Shown here: piece after piece, positions 1-8,372 of the stretch
Layout: every line of letters begins with the position of its first letter
Numbering within the stretch: the stretch's first letter is position 1
Origin: Firmicutes bacterium ADurb.Bin080
Lineage (GTDB): Bacteria; Bacillota; Clostridia; Christensenellales; DTU072
Assembly: GCA_002070965.1 (NCBI GenBank)
Contig: MWEH01000107.1
Span: forward strand, 1 to 49,186
Direction of reading: 5' to 3'
Length of the DNA stretch: 49,186 bases
Program-made: the position numbers and the translations under genes
Notes under the pieces: generated by a model
What the model saw: the letters and a program-made list of their open reading frames with translations, nothing else
Databases searched by the model: none
What the model was told of the DNA's origin: nothing

Positions 1-195
1 AGGGGAGGCCTGTCCCTTTCTCCTTCTTCCCTCCTCCTAATTACTTCCCTCTCTAACTCCCTTTCCTCTTTATGCGATTGTGTAACAAATGTATTGTAAT
101 CCTACAACCATAGCCACATGCTATTGAAAGTATGAAGTCCACAAAATTATTAAGATTTTTTTCTAATCAATATAAGACCCAGCAGGTGTCCTTAA
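1..195. other. Intergenic region with a pyrimidine-rich tract
   Basis: I see no gene here. Positions 18-72 are almost all C and T on the plus strand. The rest is AT-rich and leads into the promoter of the polysaccharide exporter. The tract may be the end of a feature that lies outside the window. Confidence 0.5.
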
Positions 196-224
196 TTGAC
201 AGTATTTCCTTGAAATGTTATTAT
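196..224 (+). promoter_or_regulatory. Sigma-A-type promoter of the polysaccharide export operon
   Basis: TTGACA (196-201), a 17-base spacer and TATTAT (219-224) sit about 40 bases before the first exporter gene. The -35 matches consensus perfectly and the -10 at five of six positions. Confidence 0.75.
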
Positions 225-263
225 CAATTCAATTTATTAATATTAATTTTTAGTTGAGGTATC

Positions 264-1082
264 ATGGCCTTTCTCAATAATAATAAAAGTAAAGCAAACA
301 TTGTTATGCTGAAAAAATCTGTATTTGTACTCAATTCACTTGTTAGCAAGAATATACGAGCTCAATATCGCAACTCCACTTTAGGAGTTGTTTGGACTGT
401 TCTAAACCCTCTGCTTAACATGCTTGTCATGGCGTTAGTTTTTGGCCAATTTTTTGGGAGGACGATGCCCAATACCGATTATCCTGTTTATGTTCTTGCC
501 GGAAATACTGTTTTCGGACTTCTTAGAATGACCACAACGAGTGGTTTAACTTGCATGGTGGAAAACTACGATATGTTGACTAAAACCAGAATCCCTTACT
601 ATGTCTTCCCTGTCTCACACTTACTTTCTGCAGTAGTAAACTTTGGATTTTCCTTCATTGCTTTGCTAATTGTAATGCTCATCCGAATTCCAAACGGAGT
701 GAAGTTTTATTGGACTATGCTTATGACAATTGTTCCGTTTTTGCCCGCCCTGATGCTTTTCTCTCTTGGAATAGCTTTAATTCTTGCTACTATGTATGTA
801 AGATTTAGGGATATAAAGCATTTCTATGGAGTAATTTTGACATTGTGGACATATTTAACCCCTCTGTTTTATAACGATGCCATCCTATCCCCCAAAGTAA
901 GATACGTAATGAACTTTAACCCAATGTATCATTACGTAAAGTATTTTAGAGATATTGTTCAATCAGGGATTGTTCCTTCCCTTGAAAGCCACTTCATAAT
1001 ATATGGTTGTGGAATTGCTGCATTAATTATTGGATTATTGGCTTTCGGTTCTCAAAAGAAAAAATTTATTATGTATATTTAA
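264..1082 (+). CDS. ABC-2 type polysaccharide export permease (Wzm/TagG family)
   Basis: This is the membrane subunit of an ABC exporter that would move a lipid-linked polysaccharide across the cytoplasmic membrane. The 272-residue product has the usual family length and about six hydrophobic segments. Near residues 32-45 it has the family signature around RAQYRNSTLGVVWTVLNP, which precedes the first helix. A GAGG ribosome site stands four bases before the ATG, and a strong promoter lies upstream. The matching ATPase gene follows seven bases after the stop, so the two are surely translated together. The substrate (teichoic acid, O-antigen-like or capsular polymer) cannot be told from the sequence. 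Confidence 0.9.
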   Translation: MAFLNNNKSKANIVMLKKSVFVLNSLVSKNIRAQYRNSTLGVVWTVLNPLLNMLVMALVFGQFFGRTMPNTDYPVYVLAGNTVFGLLRMTTTSGLTCMVENYDMLTKTRIPYYVFPVSHLLSAVVNFGFSFIALLIVMLIRIPNGVKFYWTMLMTIVPFLPALMLFSLGIALILATMYVRFRDIKHFYGVILTLWTYLTPLFYNDAILSPKVRYVMNFNPMYHYVKYFRDIVQSGIVPSLESHFIIYGCGIAALIIGLLAFGSQKKKFIMYI

Positions 1083-1089
1083 GGTATTT

Positions 1090-1935
1090 ATGGAAGATAT
1101 AATAGCTGAACTTCAAAATGATGACGATCTCATCCCTCCCAATAATTCGACAATCTTAAACGATTTATCTAATGATGTGGAAAAAGAGATACTTATTGAC
1201 GTTAAGAATGTTTCCATGCTTTTTAGACTGCCGGCTGAAAAAATAGACAACCTAAAAGAGTATTTTATCAAATTTGTAAAAAGGAAGATCAAATACAAAG
1301 ATTTTTGGGTTCTTAAAGATATTAATCTTCAAGTACGTAGAGGCGAGTCCCTCGCGTTAATAGGTCGAAATGGAGCTGGAAAGAGTACTCTCTTAAGACT
1401 AATTGCAGGAATCATGGAGCCAGCTAAAGGAGAAATATCTACAAAAGGTGTAATGGCTCCCTTGCTAAAGCTGGGTGCAGGATTTGATTCTAATGCCACT
1501 GGAAAAGAGAATATTTATCTCAACGGGGCTATTTTAGGCTTCAGCAAGAAGGAAATGGCTAAAAAATATGACAGCATTGTCGAATTCTCTGAACTAGGAG
1601 AATTCATGAATGTTCCTATCAAAAATTATTCTTCAGGAATGATGGCAAGACTGGGATTCTCAATTGCCGTAGACGTAAAACCAGATATCCTAATTGTAGA
1701 TGAGATTTTAGCAGTAGGAGATGCTCCCTTCCAAAAAAAATGTAAGACACGTATTAAGCAGCTTCAAGATAGTGGCACAACTTTTATAGTGGTTTCACAT
1801 AGTATGGAAACACTAAAGAGTTTATGCCAGAAGGCGATTTGGCTAAAAGACGGAAAAATCGAGTTAAGCGGAAGTGTCGGAGATGTATCTTCTGCATACA
1901 CTAAGTACTGCAATGAATTATCTTTAGATAAATAA
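1090..1935 (+). CDS. ABC transporter ATP-binding protein, polysaccharide export (Wzt/TagH family)
   Basis: This is the ATPase partner of the permease directly upstream. It shows a Walker A motif (GRNGAGKST), the signature YSSGMMARLGFS, and a Walker B DILIVDE followed by the H-loop SH. I start it at the ATG at 1090, which has an AAGG ribosome site. An in-frame ATG at 1030 would overlap the permease and add 20 hydrophobic and basic residues foreign to the family. The first 35 residues are acidic and variable. The protein ends soon after the ATPase core at 281 residues, so it lacks the C-terminal carbohydrate-binding domain of Wzt proteins that recognise a capped O-antigen. Recognition of a specific chain end is therefore unlikely. 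Confidence 0.92.
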   Translation: MEDIIAELQNDDDLIPPNNSTILNDLSNDVEKEILIDVKNVSMLFRLPAEKIDNLKEYFIKFVKRKIKYKDFWVLKDINLQVRRGESLALIGRNGAGKSTLLRLIAGIMEPAKGEISTKGVMAPLLKLGAGFDSNATGKENIYLNGAILGFSKKEMAKKYDSIVEFSELGEFMNVPIKNYSSGMMARLGFSIAVDVKPDILIVDEILAVGDAPFQKKCKTRIKQLQDSGTTFIVVSHSMETLKSLCQKAIWLKDGKIELSGSVGDVSSAYTKYCNELSLDK

Positions 1936-1973
1936 TAGTTATTTTTCCCTATTTTATTTTAGCGGAGATCTAA

Positions 1974-3089
1974 ATGGAACAACTAAAAAGAATCAAAGTG
2001 GCTCAAATCATTGGGAACTCAACTTGTGGAGGAGTCCCTAGTTTCGTAATGAATTACTTCAGGAATATCGATAGGGAAAAAGTTGATTTCTACTTTTACA
2101 CCTACGGCCCTTCTGAGTTAGATGCGGAAATTCTTCAATTAGGTGGAAAAATTCTTCACATGCCCGATGTAAGAAATATTTTTAAATCAATACCTTTTCT
2201 AAAAAAATCTTTTTCACACTACAAGTTTGATATAGTTCATTCCCACATGACCACTCTTTCTCTATCTCCTCTTTTTGCGGCAATTCTTTCGAAGATAAAA
2301 ATACGCATATGTCATGCTCATTCAACTACAAATCGTAAAGAGGGAACTTATATCATAAAGAATCTGTTAAAACACTTTTCAAAGCCCTTCGCTTCAAATC
2401 TTGCCGGCTGCAGCCACCTTTCTATGAATTGGCTGTTCGGTAAAAAAAAGGGGGCTTCTTCCGTTTTGATTCCCAATTCAATTGATCTATCCCTTTTTCT
2501 TAAAAATCCGCTTAGATCTATCGAACTAAAAAAGAATCTAAAAATTGAAAAAAATTTTGTTATCGGTAATATTGGAAGACTTGAAATCCAGAAAAACCAT
2601 TTGTTTCTAATTGACTGTTTTCTTAAAACTCTTGAAACCCTCCCAAATGCGGTTTTAGTTTTAGTGGGTAAGGGCAAACAAGAGGATCTCATTCGTGAAA
2701 GAATTCTTTCATATAATATTGCTGATAAAGTAATTTTTCTTCCGGAAATCTCGGACATAGTAAGATATTATGAGATATTTGATATCTTTTGGTTACCTTC
2801 TTTGTATGAGGGACTCCCATTAGTCGGGGTGGAAGCCCAGGCAATGAATTTACCTTGTCTTTTTTCTGAAACAATCAGCAAGGAAGCTGACTTAACCGGT
2901 AATACTATTTTCCTCCCAATAAATAATCCTTCGATTTGGGCAGAAGCAACTCTGATGATTGCGCGAGAAAAACCAACTTATGACAATTTGCCAACGCTCA
3001 AAGCAAAAGGTTACGATATTAAGGATTCCGCGCCTAAACTTCTGGATTATTATAATTCGCTCTTATCAAATGGAAAAAATCCTAGATAA
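1974..3089 (+). CDS. Glycosyltransferase family 4 (EpsF-like)
   Basis: This is a GT-B fold retaining glycosyltransferase that probably adds one sugar to the lipid-linked repeat unit on the cytoplasmic face. The N-terminal half begins with the GT4 pattern VAQIIGNSTCGGVPSFV, in which a glycine-rich loop binds the acceptor. The C-terminal half has the strand IGNIGRLEIQKNH and the nucleotide-sugar motif PSLYEGLPLVGVEAQA, with the two glutamates seven residues apart that are typical of GT4. The length of 371 residues is normal. It lies 38 bases after the exporter ATPase with a GGAGAT ribosome site, so it is in the same operon. The donor sugar is unknown. Confidence 0.9.
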   Translation: MEQLKRIKVAQIIGNSTCGGVPSFVMNYFRNIDREKVDFYFYTYGPSELDAEILQLGGKILHMPDVRNIFKSIPFLKKSFSHYKFDIVHSHMTTLSLSPLFAAILSKIKIRICHAHSTTNRKEGTYIIKNLLKHFSKPFASNLAGCSHLSMNWLFGKKKGASSVLIPNSIDLSLFLKNPLRSIELKKNLKIEKNFVIGNIGRLEIQKNHLFLIDCFLKTLETLPNAVLVLVGKGKQEDLIRERILSYNIADKVIFLPEISDIVRYYEIFDIFWLPSLYEGLPLVGVEAQAMNLPCLFSETISKEADLTGNTIFLPINNPSIWAEATLMIAREKPTYDNLPTLKAKGYDIKDSAPKLLDYYNSLLSNGKNPR

Positions 3090-3238
3090 TGAAAAATTCA
3101 AAAAGAAGCCTTTTTCAAGGCTATACTTTTATAGCAAAAAAAATAGTTATATACTGTATGTAATGAAAAACAATTAATTAATGATTTTCCCAATTCATCA
3201 AAAACGAATACTTTCATTAATCAGCGGTAGAGTAAATT

Positions 3239-4111
3239 ATGAGTGTTAAGATTTTTTCTATATACCACAAGGAAATGGAGCCTATTATCAGCAATGATTA
3301 TATTTCCCCTCTTCTTGTTGGAGCAAAAAATGATAGTACCTCTAGTTTTCTGAAAGACAATTCAGGAGAAAATATTTCAGAAAAAAATTCTTTTTATAAT
3401 GAACTTACTGGAATATACTGGGTCTTCAAAAATTATGAAAAAATTGGGGATCCAGATTATGTTGGGTTTTGCCATTATAGAAGATACTTTTCTTTTTTAC
3501 ATTCTGATAAACACTACTACGAATTGGACATCTCAAATCCTATAGTCCAGAACTTCATAGATTTACCTGATTCAGATATTGAAAAAATTACCGATTATGA
3601 CTTTATAGCGCCAATCCCTTCTAGGAGAAAAAGTGTTTACTGGAATTATAAAATGGCACACGGGACAAGCGATATTATAAAAGTTAAAGATATAATTGCC
3701 TCCAAACATCCCGAATATATTGATGCATTTGAAGATTATTTCTCTGGAAACAGAGCTTTCTACCACAACATGTTTATTTTCCGAAGAAAGGATTTTTTTG
3801 ATTACTGCACATTCCTTTTTGGGGTATTATTTGAGCTAGAAAAACAAATAGATACAAAGAACTATAGAATGTTCATATCGGAACGATTGACCGGTGTCTA
3901 TATAAAAAAAATGGAACAAAACGGGTTAAAGGGGCTTTATCTTCCTACAGTGGTTCTTTCCTCCCCTAAAAAAACTTTTAAAGATTCAATTTCAGAAGTA
4001 AAAATTAACTTAAAAAACAAGGAAATGAGCTTTCTTTATGCGGTAAAACCCTTGATTGTTTTCTTGTTACCAAAATCAATTCTACGGAAAAAACGCGAAA
4101 AAAGAGCCTGA
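3239..4111 (+). CDS. DUF4422 family glycosyltransferase
   Basis: This protein of 290 residues is typical of DUF4422 glycosyltransferases found in capsule and exopolysaccharide loci. The diagnostic pieces are an N-terminal strand KIFSIYHKEM, the block EKNSFYNELTGIYWVFKN, and the motif DYVGFCHYRRYF near residue 75. A central block around YHNMFIFRRKDF also matches. It ends in a basic amphipathic tail (residues about 265-290) that may hold it at the membrane. It follows the GT4 gene after 149 bases with no clear terminator, so it is probably co-transcribed. It converges with the priming transferase on the other strand, 30 bases away. Confidence 0.85.
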   Translation: MSVKIFSIYHKEMEPIISNDYISPLLVGAKNDSTSSFLKDNSGENISEKNSFYNELTGIYWVFKNYEKIGDPDYVGFCHYRRYFSFLHSDKHYYELDISNPIVQNFIDLPDSDIEKITDYDFIAPIPSRRKSVYWNYKMAHGTSDIIKVKDIIASKHPEYIDAFEDYFSGNRAFYHNMFIFRRKDFFDYCTFLFGVLFELEKQIDTKNYRMFISERLTGVYIKKMEQNGLKGLYLPTVVLSSPKKTFKDSISEVKINLKNKEMSFLYAVKPLIVFLLPKSILRKKREKRA

Positions 4112-4141
4112 TAATAATACAAAGAACCCTATTCTCAAATC

Positions 4142-4786
4142 TTATTCGAGTTGATCTTTTGCTTTTACGTCTTCCCCGTTTAAGATAGATAATATCTCTT
4201 TGTCAACATGTTCAACAAAGGATTTTTCACCCTTGAGAACTACTAATATCGTTTTAAAAAAAATAACTATATCTTTAAAAAATGCCATTTCAGTGGCATA
4301 TTTCATGTCATAATAATTTCGTTCACATATTTCCAAATGCCCATTCCCTTTAATCTGAGCCAAACCCCCAAGTCCTGGCCTCACCTTTAATTTGATTTTC
4401 TCCCATTCTTTGTATTCAGCCAAGTATTCAGGCTTAAGTGGTCTTGGTCCTATAAAACTCATTTCTCCTCTTATTATATTTAACAGCTGAATCGCTTCAT
4501 CAAGTTTAACTTTTCTAATAAATCTCCCCACCTTTGTTAGATTGACATTATCGTCGTTAATCACCGGGTGCTCTTTATCAAACTCAACTTCCGTTGACAA
4601 CATAGATCTAAATTTATACATCAGGAAAGGCTTACCGTCCTTTCCCGTTCTTTCCTGTCTAAACACAGCCTTTCCAGGACTATCAATACGTATCAAAATA
4701 ACTACAAGCAAGAATACTGGAGACAATAATATAAAGCCAATCAAGGCAAAAACAAAATCTAAAATAGATTTTACATATTTATACAA
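4142..4786 (-). CDS. Priming sugar-phosphate transferase (bacterial sugar transferase family)
   Basis: This is a polyprenyl-phosphate sugar-1-phosphate transferase, the enzyme that starts each polysaccharide repeat unit on its lipid carrier. One membrane segment (LDFVFALIGFILLSP) is followed by the family core: FRQERTG, YKFRSM, and FIGPRPL with RPGLGGLAQI. It is the short 214-residue form without the extra N-terminal membrane domain of WbaP. I choose the TTG start at 4786 because GGAGAT stands six bases upstream and the resulting start matches short family members. A GTG at 4846 would begin only about three bases after the predicted transcript start. It is read opposite to its neighbours, from its own strong promoter. 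Confidence 0.85.
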   Translation of the reverse strand: MYKYVKSILDFVFALIGFILLSPVFLLVVILIRIDSPGKAVFRQERTGKDGKPFLMYKFRSMLSTEVEFDKEHPVINDDNVNLTKVGRFIRKVKLDEAIQLLNIIRGEMSFIGPRPLKPEYLAEYKEWEKIKLKVRPGLGGLAQIKGNGHLEICERNYYDMKYATEMAFFKDIVIFFKTILVVLKGEKSFVEHVDKEILSILNGEDVKAKDQLE

Positions 4787-4855
4787 TTTTTTATCTCCAA
4801 AATAGTGAAATTTAATTAACCATGGTTTCCTTTGAAAACCATTCACCTTTGATTT

Positions 4856-4883
4856 ATTATAGCACGACTTGATACTCTGTCAA
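4856..4883 (-). promoter_or_regulatory. Extended -10 promoter of the priming transferase
   Basis: Read on the minus strand, this is TTGACA, a 16-base spacer and TATAAT, with TG one base before the -10. It is a near-perfect promoter. The expected transcript start near 4849 leaves a leader of about 60 bases before the TTG start at 4786. Confidence 0.85.
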
Positions 4884-5128
4884 ATATTCGCAAAACTGAA
4901 AAATATCTTATGGCAAACCTTTCTGAAACAATCCTGAAATAATGAAATAAAGTGTGACAATGTACCGACAAATAATTTATAAATCATACTTGGCAAAAAA
5001 TATAGCAAAATCCTCCTATTCATTTTCAAATATCATACTAATGGTCTTTTTTTCATATTTCATATCTAGTAATTCAACGATTTCGTAGAGTAATTTTATG
5101 CAAACGAAGTATGAAAAATTTGGTAAAC
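4884..5128. other. Intergenic region between divergent polysaccharide promoters
   Basis: This AT-rich spacer holds no open frame I can support and no clear hairpin. It separates the minus-strand promoter at 4856-4883 from the plus-strand promoter at 5129-5157, so it could carry regulator sites for both, but I recognise none. Confidence 0.5.
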
Positions 5129-5157
5129 TTGTTCTTTATTTGATTATTTATTATAAT
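5129..5157 (+). promoter_or_regulatory. Promoter of the polymerase/galactosidase operon
   Basis: TTGTTC (5129-5134), 17 bases and TATAAT (5152-5157) precede the GTG start at 5190 by 32 bases. The -10 is perfect. The -35 is weaker, matching at TTG and the final positions only in part. Confidence 0.65.
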
Positions 5158-5189
5158 TATGAGTATATAGTTCATATGAGGGGAATAAA

Positions 5190-6635
5190 GTGTACAAACC
5201 TGAAACAAAGTCGACAACCAAAAAAGATCTTTTCTTAAAGATTTCCAAAGTTGTTACCAAGATATTTTATACTGAAATTCCTATGGCAATTCTCTCTTTC
5301 TTTATCTTTTTTTCTTGGTTTTTCGAATTAGAAATTGTCGCTTTTTCCCTAGTTATTATTTATGCTTCTATTTCCCTTATATTTGTTGATGATACTATCC
5401 CCTTAATGCCGGCGATTATTCTTACCACTTTTGCGGTTGCAGATGGAGTTAATATTGTAAAGTATATTAATTTTGCATATGCAGCAATTATTATCGTAGC
5501 GGCTCTTTTGTTCCATATGGTGTATTATCGAAAAAAAATTCGCTTTGGAAAGATGTTCCTCCCGCAAGCACTTGTTGCCCTGGCTCTTATTCTTGGTGGT
5601 TTGGGAAATATCTCTAAAGAATATTATTTAGGAACACTTGCATTGAATCTTCTCCTTGGGATAGGTATTTTATTAATGTATTTTCTTTTTTACCTATATA
5701 GAGGCAAAAATGAAGAACAAGATACTTCTAGATATTTTTCAAAAATGCTTTCTTGGGGGGGAATTATCGTTGCTTTTCAAGTCATAACCTATATTCTTCG
5801 TTCAGGTCAAAGTATTACTTCGCTATCAACAGAATTTATGGATTTAGGATGGGGTATAGACAATAATGCAGCTACCCTACTTTTATTAACGGCTCCTTTA
5901 ACTCTCTTCCTCGCAACAAGAAAAGATACCTTAAGGCCCTCACTTTATGTGTTATCCGCCTCAGTTCAGTACCTCGCAATAGTCTTTACTTTTAGCCGGG
6001 GGGGAATCTTTTTTGGTTTTATTTCTTTTGTCGTTGCTTCTGTTTTTTTATTAAAAAAGTCCGAACGAAAAAAAGAAGTTTTGGTTACTGGAAGCATCCT
6101 TTTGCTAATTGGATCTCTGATACTCATTTTTAAGTCTTCCAGTATTGCCGACCTGATTAGAAGCTTTTCTTTTCAAGGATCTGGGGACAACGGTCGCCTA
6201 GCCCTTTACAAGGAGGCCTGGCAATCATTTCTTTCCCATCCACTTTTTGGCGTAGGATTAGGTTATCAGGGCCCAAATTATGAAATAAGATCTATTTCCT
6301 TCTATTTCTTCCATTCAACGTTTTTCCAAATAATTGCATGCACAGGGCTATTTGGATTTATTGCTTATTCGTATCTATATTTCCGAAGATATCAAATTGT
6401 ATTTAAAAACATATCTAAAACTGTTTTTGCGATTTTCGCTTTAATCGGTATGTTTGGATTCGAAGCATATTCTATGATTGACACCGGGACCTTTGTCCCA
6501 TTCCCTTCAATGATGTTGATTATGTTTCTTACTATGATATTGGAAGAAAGTATACCCTCTTCAACCCCATTAAATGATTTGATTGTCGATTATATTATTT
6601 CTAAGAATAAAAGAGAACCTGTAGATAGCTTATAA
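5190..6635 (+). CDS. Wzy/O-antigen ligase-like polysaccharide polymerase
   Basis: This 481-residue integral membrane protein has about 11-12 hydrophobic segments. It would join polysaccharide repeat units or transfer the finished polymer to an acceptor on the outer face of the membrane. The family signature lies near residues 340-395: a periplasmic stretch GNGRLALYKEAWQSFLSHPLFGVGLG ending at a histidine in FFHSTFFQ, as in the Wzy_C domain. The start is GTG with a strong AGGGG site nine bases upstream; no ATG is available nearby. It is the first gene of a two-gene operon with the GH27 protein. An ABC exporter and a Wzy-like protein usually belong to different export routes, so ligation is possible. 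(The quoted stretch differs slightly at its first residue, which reads SGDNGR.). Confidence 0.8.
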   Translation: MYKPETKSTTKKDLFLKISKVVTKIFYTEIPMAILSFFIFFSWFFELEIVAFSLVIIYASISLIFVDDTIPLMPAIILTTFAVADGVNIVKYINFAYAAIIIVAALLFHMVYYRKKIRFGKMFLPQALVALALILGGLGNISKEYYLGTLALNLLLGIGILLMYFLFYLYRGKNEEQDTSRYFSKMLSWGGIIVAFQVITYILRSGQSITSLSTEFMDLGWGIDNNAATLLLLTAPLTLFLATRKDTLRPSLYVLSASVQYLAIVFTFSRGGIFFGFISFVVASVFLLKKSERKKEVLVTGSILLLIGSLILIFKSSSIADLIRSFSFQGSGDNGRLALYKEAWQSFLSHPLFGVGLGYQGPNYEIRSISFYFFHSTFFQIIACTGLFGFIAYSYLYFRRYQIVFKNISKTVFAIFALIGMFGFEAYSMIDTGTFVPFPSMMLIMFLTMILEESIPSSTPLNDLIVDYIISKNKREPVDSL

Positions 6636-6658
6636 TTTTTTCATATAAAGGAGAGTTT

Positions 6659-8302
6659 ATGAAACGCAATGGAATGTGTCCCCTCTGTTTTTTAAAAAAG
6701 ATTCTTGTACGCCCCATAAGGGTCAAGGATATCTATTCGGATAATCCTTACTTAAATGAAGCAGCAAAAACCCCTCCTATGGGATGGTCAAGCTGGAACA
6801 CCTTTAGAAACAACATAGATCAAGAGGTAATATATGATATCGCTCTTGCAATGAAAAACACTGGGCTCAGAGATGCTGGGTACCTTTATGTAAACATCGA
6901 TGACAATTGGGTATCTTCAAAGCGTGATGAAAAAGGAAATTTGGTTGGAGACCTAGTTAGGTTTGCAGATGGAATACCTTCTCTTGTCAGTAAAATTAAC
7001 AAACTCGGATTAAAGGTCGGGATTTATTCCTCAAACGGAACCTTAACTTGTGAGGATCTCCCTGCAAGTTTGTATAACGAAAAACGAGATGCTGAAACTT
7101 TCGCTTCCTGGGGAATTGAATATTTCAAGTACGATTTTTGCCATAACGAGTCCATTTCAAAATATGCTCCTTTAATTTATGGAATAACACTTTCCAAGGT
7201 TGGGCAGAGAGAGGCTAAAGAGTATTTTACAAAAGATGCTATGCTTAAGGGATATGCAAAAATAATGAAAAATTCTGATGTCCCATCTGGCGTTATGGTC
7301 ACTGGTCTGGATGAAAATGCAGGAATAATTGAATTTTCAAATATAGAGGCTGACTCTGAAGGAGAATATGTACTTACAATAGAGATTGTAAAAAAAGGAA
7401 AGTTCAAAAAATTCTTAGTAGCTGAAATCAACGATACCGAAGAGTATCACATATACTTTCCTGAACAGAAGATATGGAATCATACTGCAAGATTTCAAAC
7501 AACCGTGTATTTAAAAAAAGGAATTAATACCATTAAATTTTATAACCCCATAAGAAACAATATTGACAGCGCAATACTACAATACAGATATATGGGGAAA
7601 TGTTTATTGGATGCCGCTAATAAACGAGCTCTATCCCAAGGGGAATACAAACCAATTACCTTCTCTATTTGCGAATGGGGATTTAGAAAGCCTTGGCTAT
7701 GGGGAAATTCTGCGGGAAATCTATGGAGAACTACCCCGGATATCCGGCCGATTTGGAGTTGGATAATGACAATATATGAAAGAAATGTAAAACTCTATCA
7801 ATATGCTGGAAAAGGAGGATGGAATGATCCGGATATGCTGGAAGTTGGGAATGGAAAATTAACTAAGGATGAAAATATAGCTCATTTCGCAACCTGGTGT
7901 ATGATGAATGCTCCTCTGATTCTAGGAAACGATTTAAGAATAATCACAAAAGATATTCTGGATATTGTCACAAATAAAGATCTTATAGAGATAAACCAAG
8001 ACTCCCTAGGGAAACAAGCAAAGCGGATAAAAAGAGGTATGCTTGACATCTTGATAAAACCCCTTGAAAACAACCGTGTAGCTGTATGCTTTCTTAATAA
8101 ATTTGGGATGCAAAAAAAAGTATCAGTTAATATTAAATCTATTTTATCCGACCCTTATGTGAAAGAAGTAAACCTTTCAGAGGAAACTAGTATATACGAC
8201 GTAATTGAGAAGAAAGAATCATATGGGACGAAACTAACCTGCGCGGTTAATAAGCATTCTGCCAAAGTTTTCATACTAGGAAAACCACGGCAAGATTCGT
8301 AA
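6659..8302 (+). CDS. GH27 alpha-galactosidase-like protein with an inserted beta domain
   Basis: The first part of the barrel shows PPMGWSSWNTF, NIDDNW, KVGIYS and KYDFCHN, where the aspartate of KYD is the GH27 nucleophile. The second part shows CEWGFRKPWLWG, a TTPDIRP segment whose aspartate fits the acid/base, GWNDPDMLEVG, and APLILGNDL. Between them, about residues 175-320, is a beta-rich insert resembling a CBM35/CBM6-type carbohydrate-binding domain. There is no signal peptide; the protein begins with a basic, cysteine-containing segment, so it should act in the cytoplasm. That is odd for a GH27 inside a polysaccharide locus and suggests turnover of intermediates or of imported sugars. 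An AAGGAG site precedes the ATG, 23 bases after the polymerase gene. Confidence 0.85.
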   Translation: MKRNGMCPLCFLKKILVRPIRVKDIYSDNPYLNEAAKTPPMGWSSWNTFRNNIDQEVIYDIALAMKNTGLRDAGYLYVNIDDNWVSSKRDEKGNLVGDLVRFADGIPSLVSKINKLGLKVGIYSSNGTLTCEDLPASLYNEKRDAETFASWGIEYFKYDFCHNESISKYAPLIYGITLSKVGQREAKEYFTKDAMLKGYAKIMKNSDVPSGVMVTGLDENAGIIEFSNIEADSEGEYVLTIEIVKKGKFKKFLVAEINDTEEYHIYFPEQKIWNHTARFQTTVYLKKGINTIKFYNPIRNNIDSAILQYRYMGKCLLDAANKRALSQGEYKPITFSICEWGFRKPWLWGNSAGNLWRTTPDIRPIWSWIMTIYERNVKLYQYAGKGGWNDPDMLEVGNGKLTKDENIAHFATWCMMNAPLILGNDLRIITKDILDIVTNKDLIEINQDSLGKQAKRIKRGMLDILIKPLENNRVAVCFLNKFGMQKKVSVNIKSILSDPYVKEVNLSEETSIYDVIEKKESYGTKLTCAVNKHSAKVFILGKPRQDS

Positions 8303-8323
8303 ACTAAAAGAAGTATAAATATT

Positions 8324-8351
8324 AAAAAAGGTAGCCTAAGCTACCTTTTTT
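8324..8351. terminator. Bidirectional terminator between the GH27 gene and tuf
   Basis: The stem AGGTAGC/GCTACCT with a four-base loop is flanked by six A's on the left and six T's on the right. It can therefore stop transcripts from both converging genes. Confidence 0.9.
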
Positions 8352-8372
8352 AATATAATTCTAAGGCTGATA

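Noticed and set aside
2959-3177. A 72-codon frame over the end of the GT4 gene
   Set aside because: It is an out-of-frame overlap with a lysine-rich, protein-unlike end and no ribosome site.
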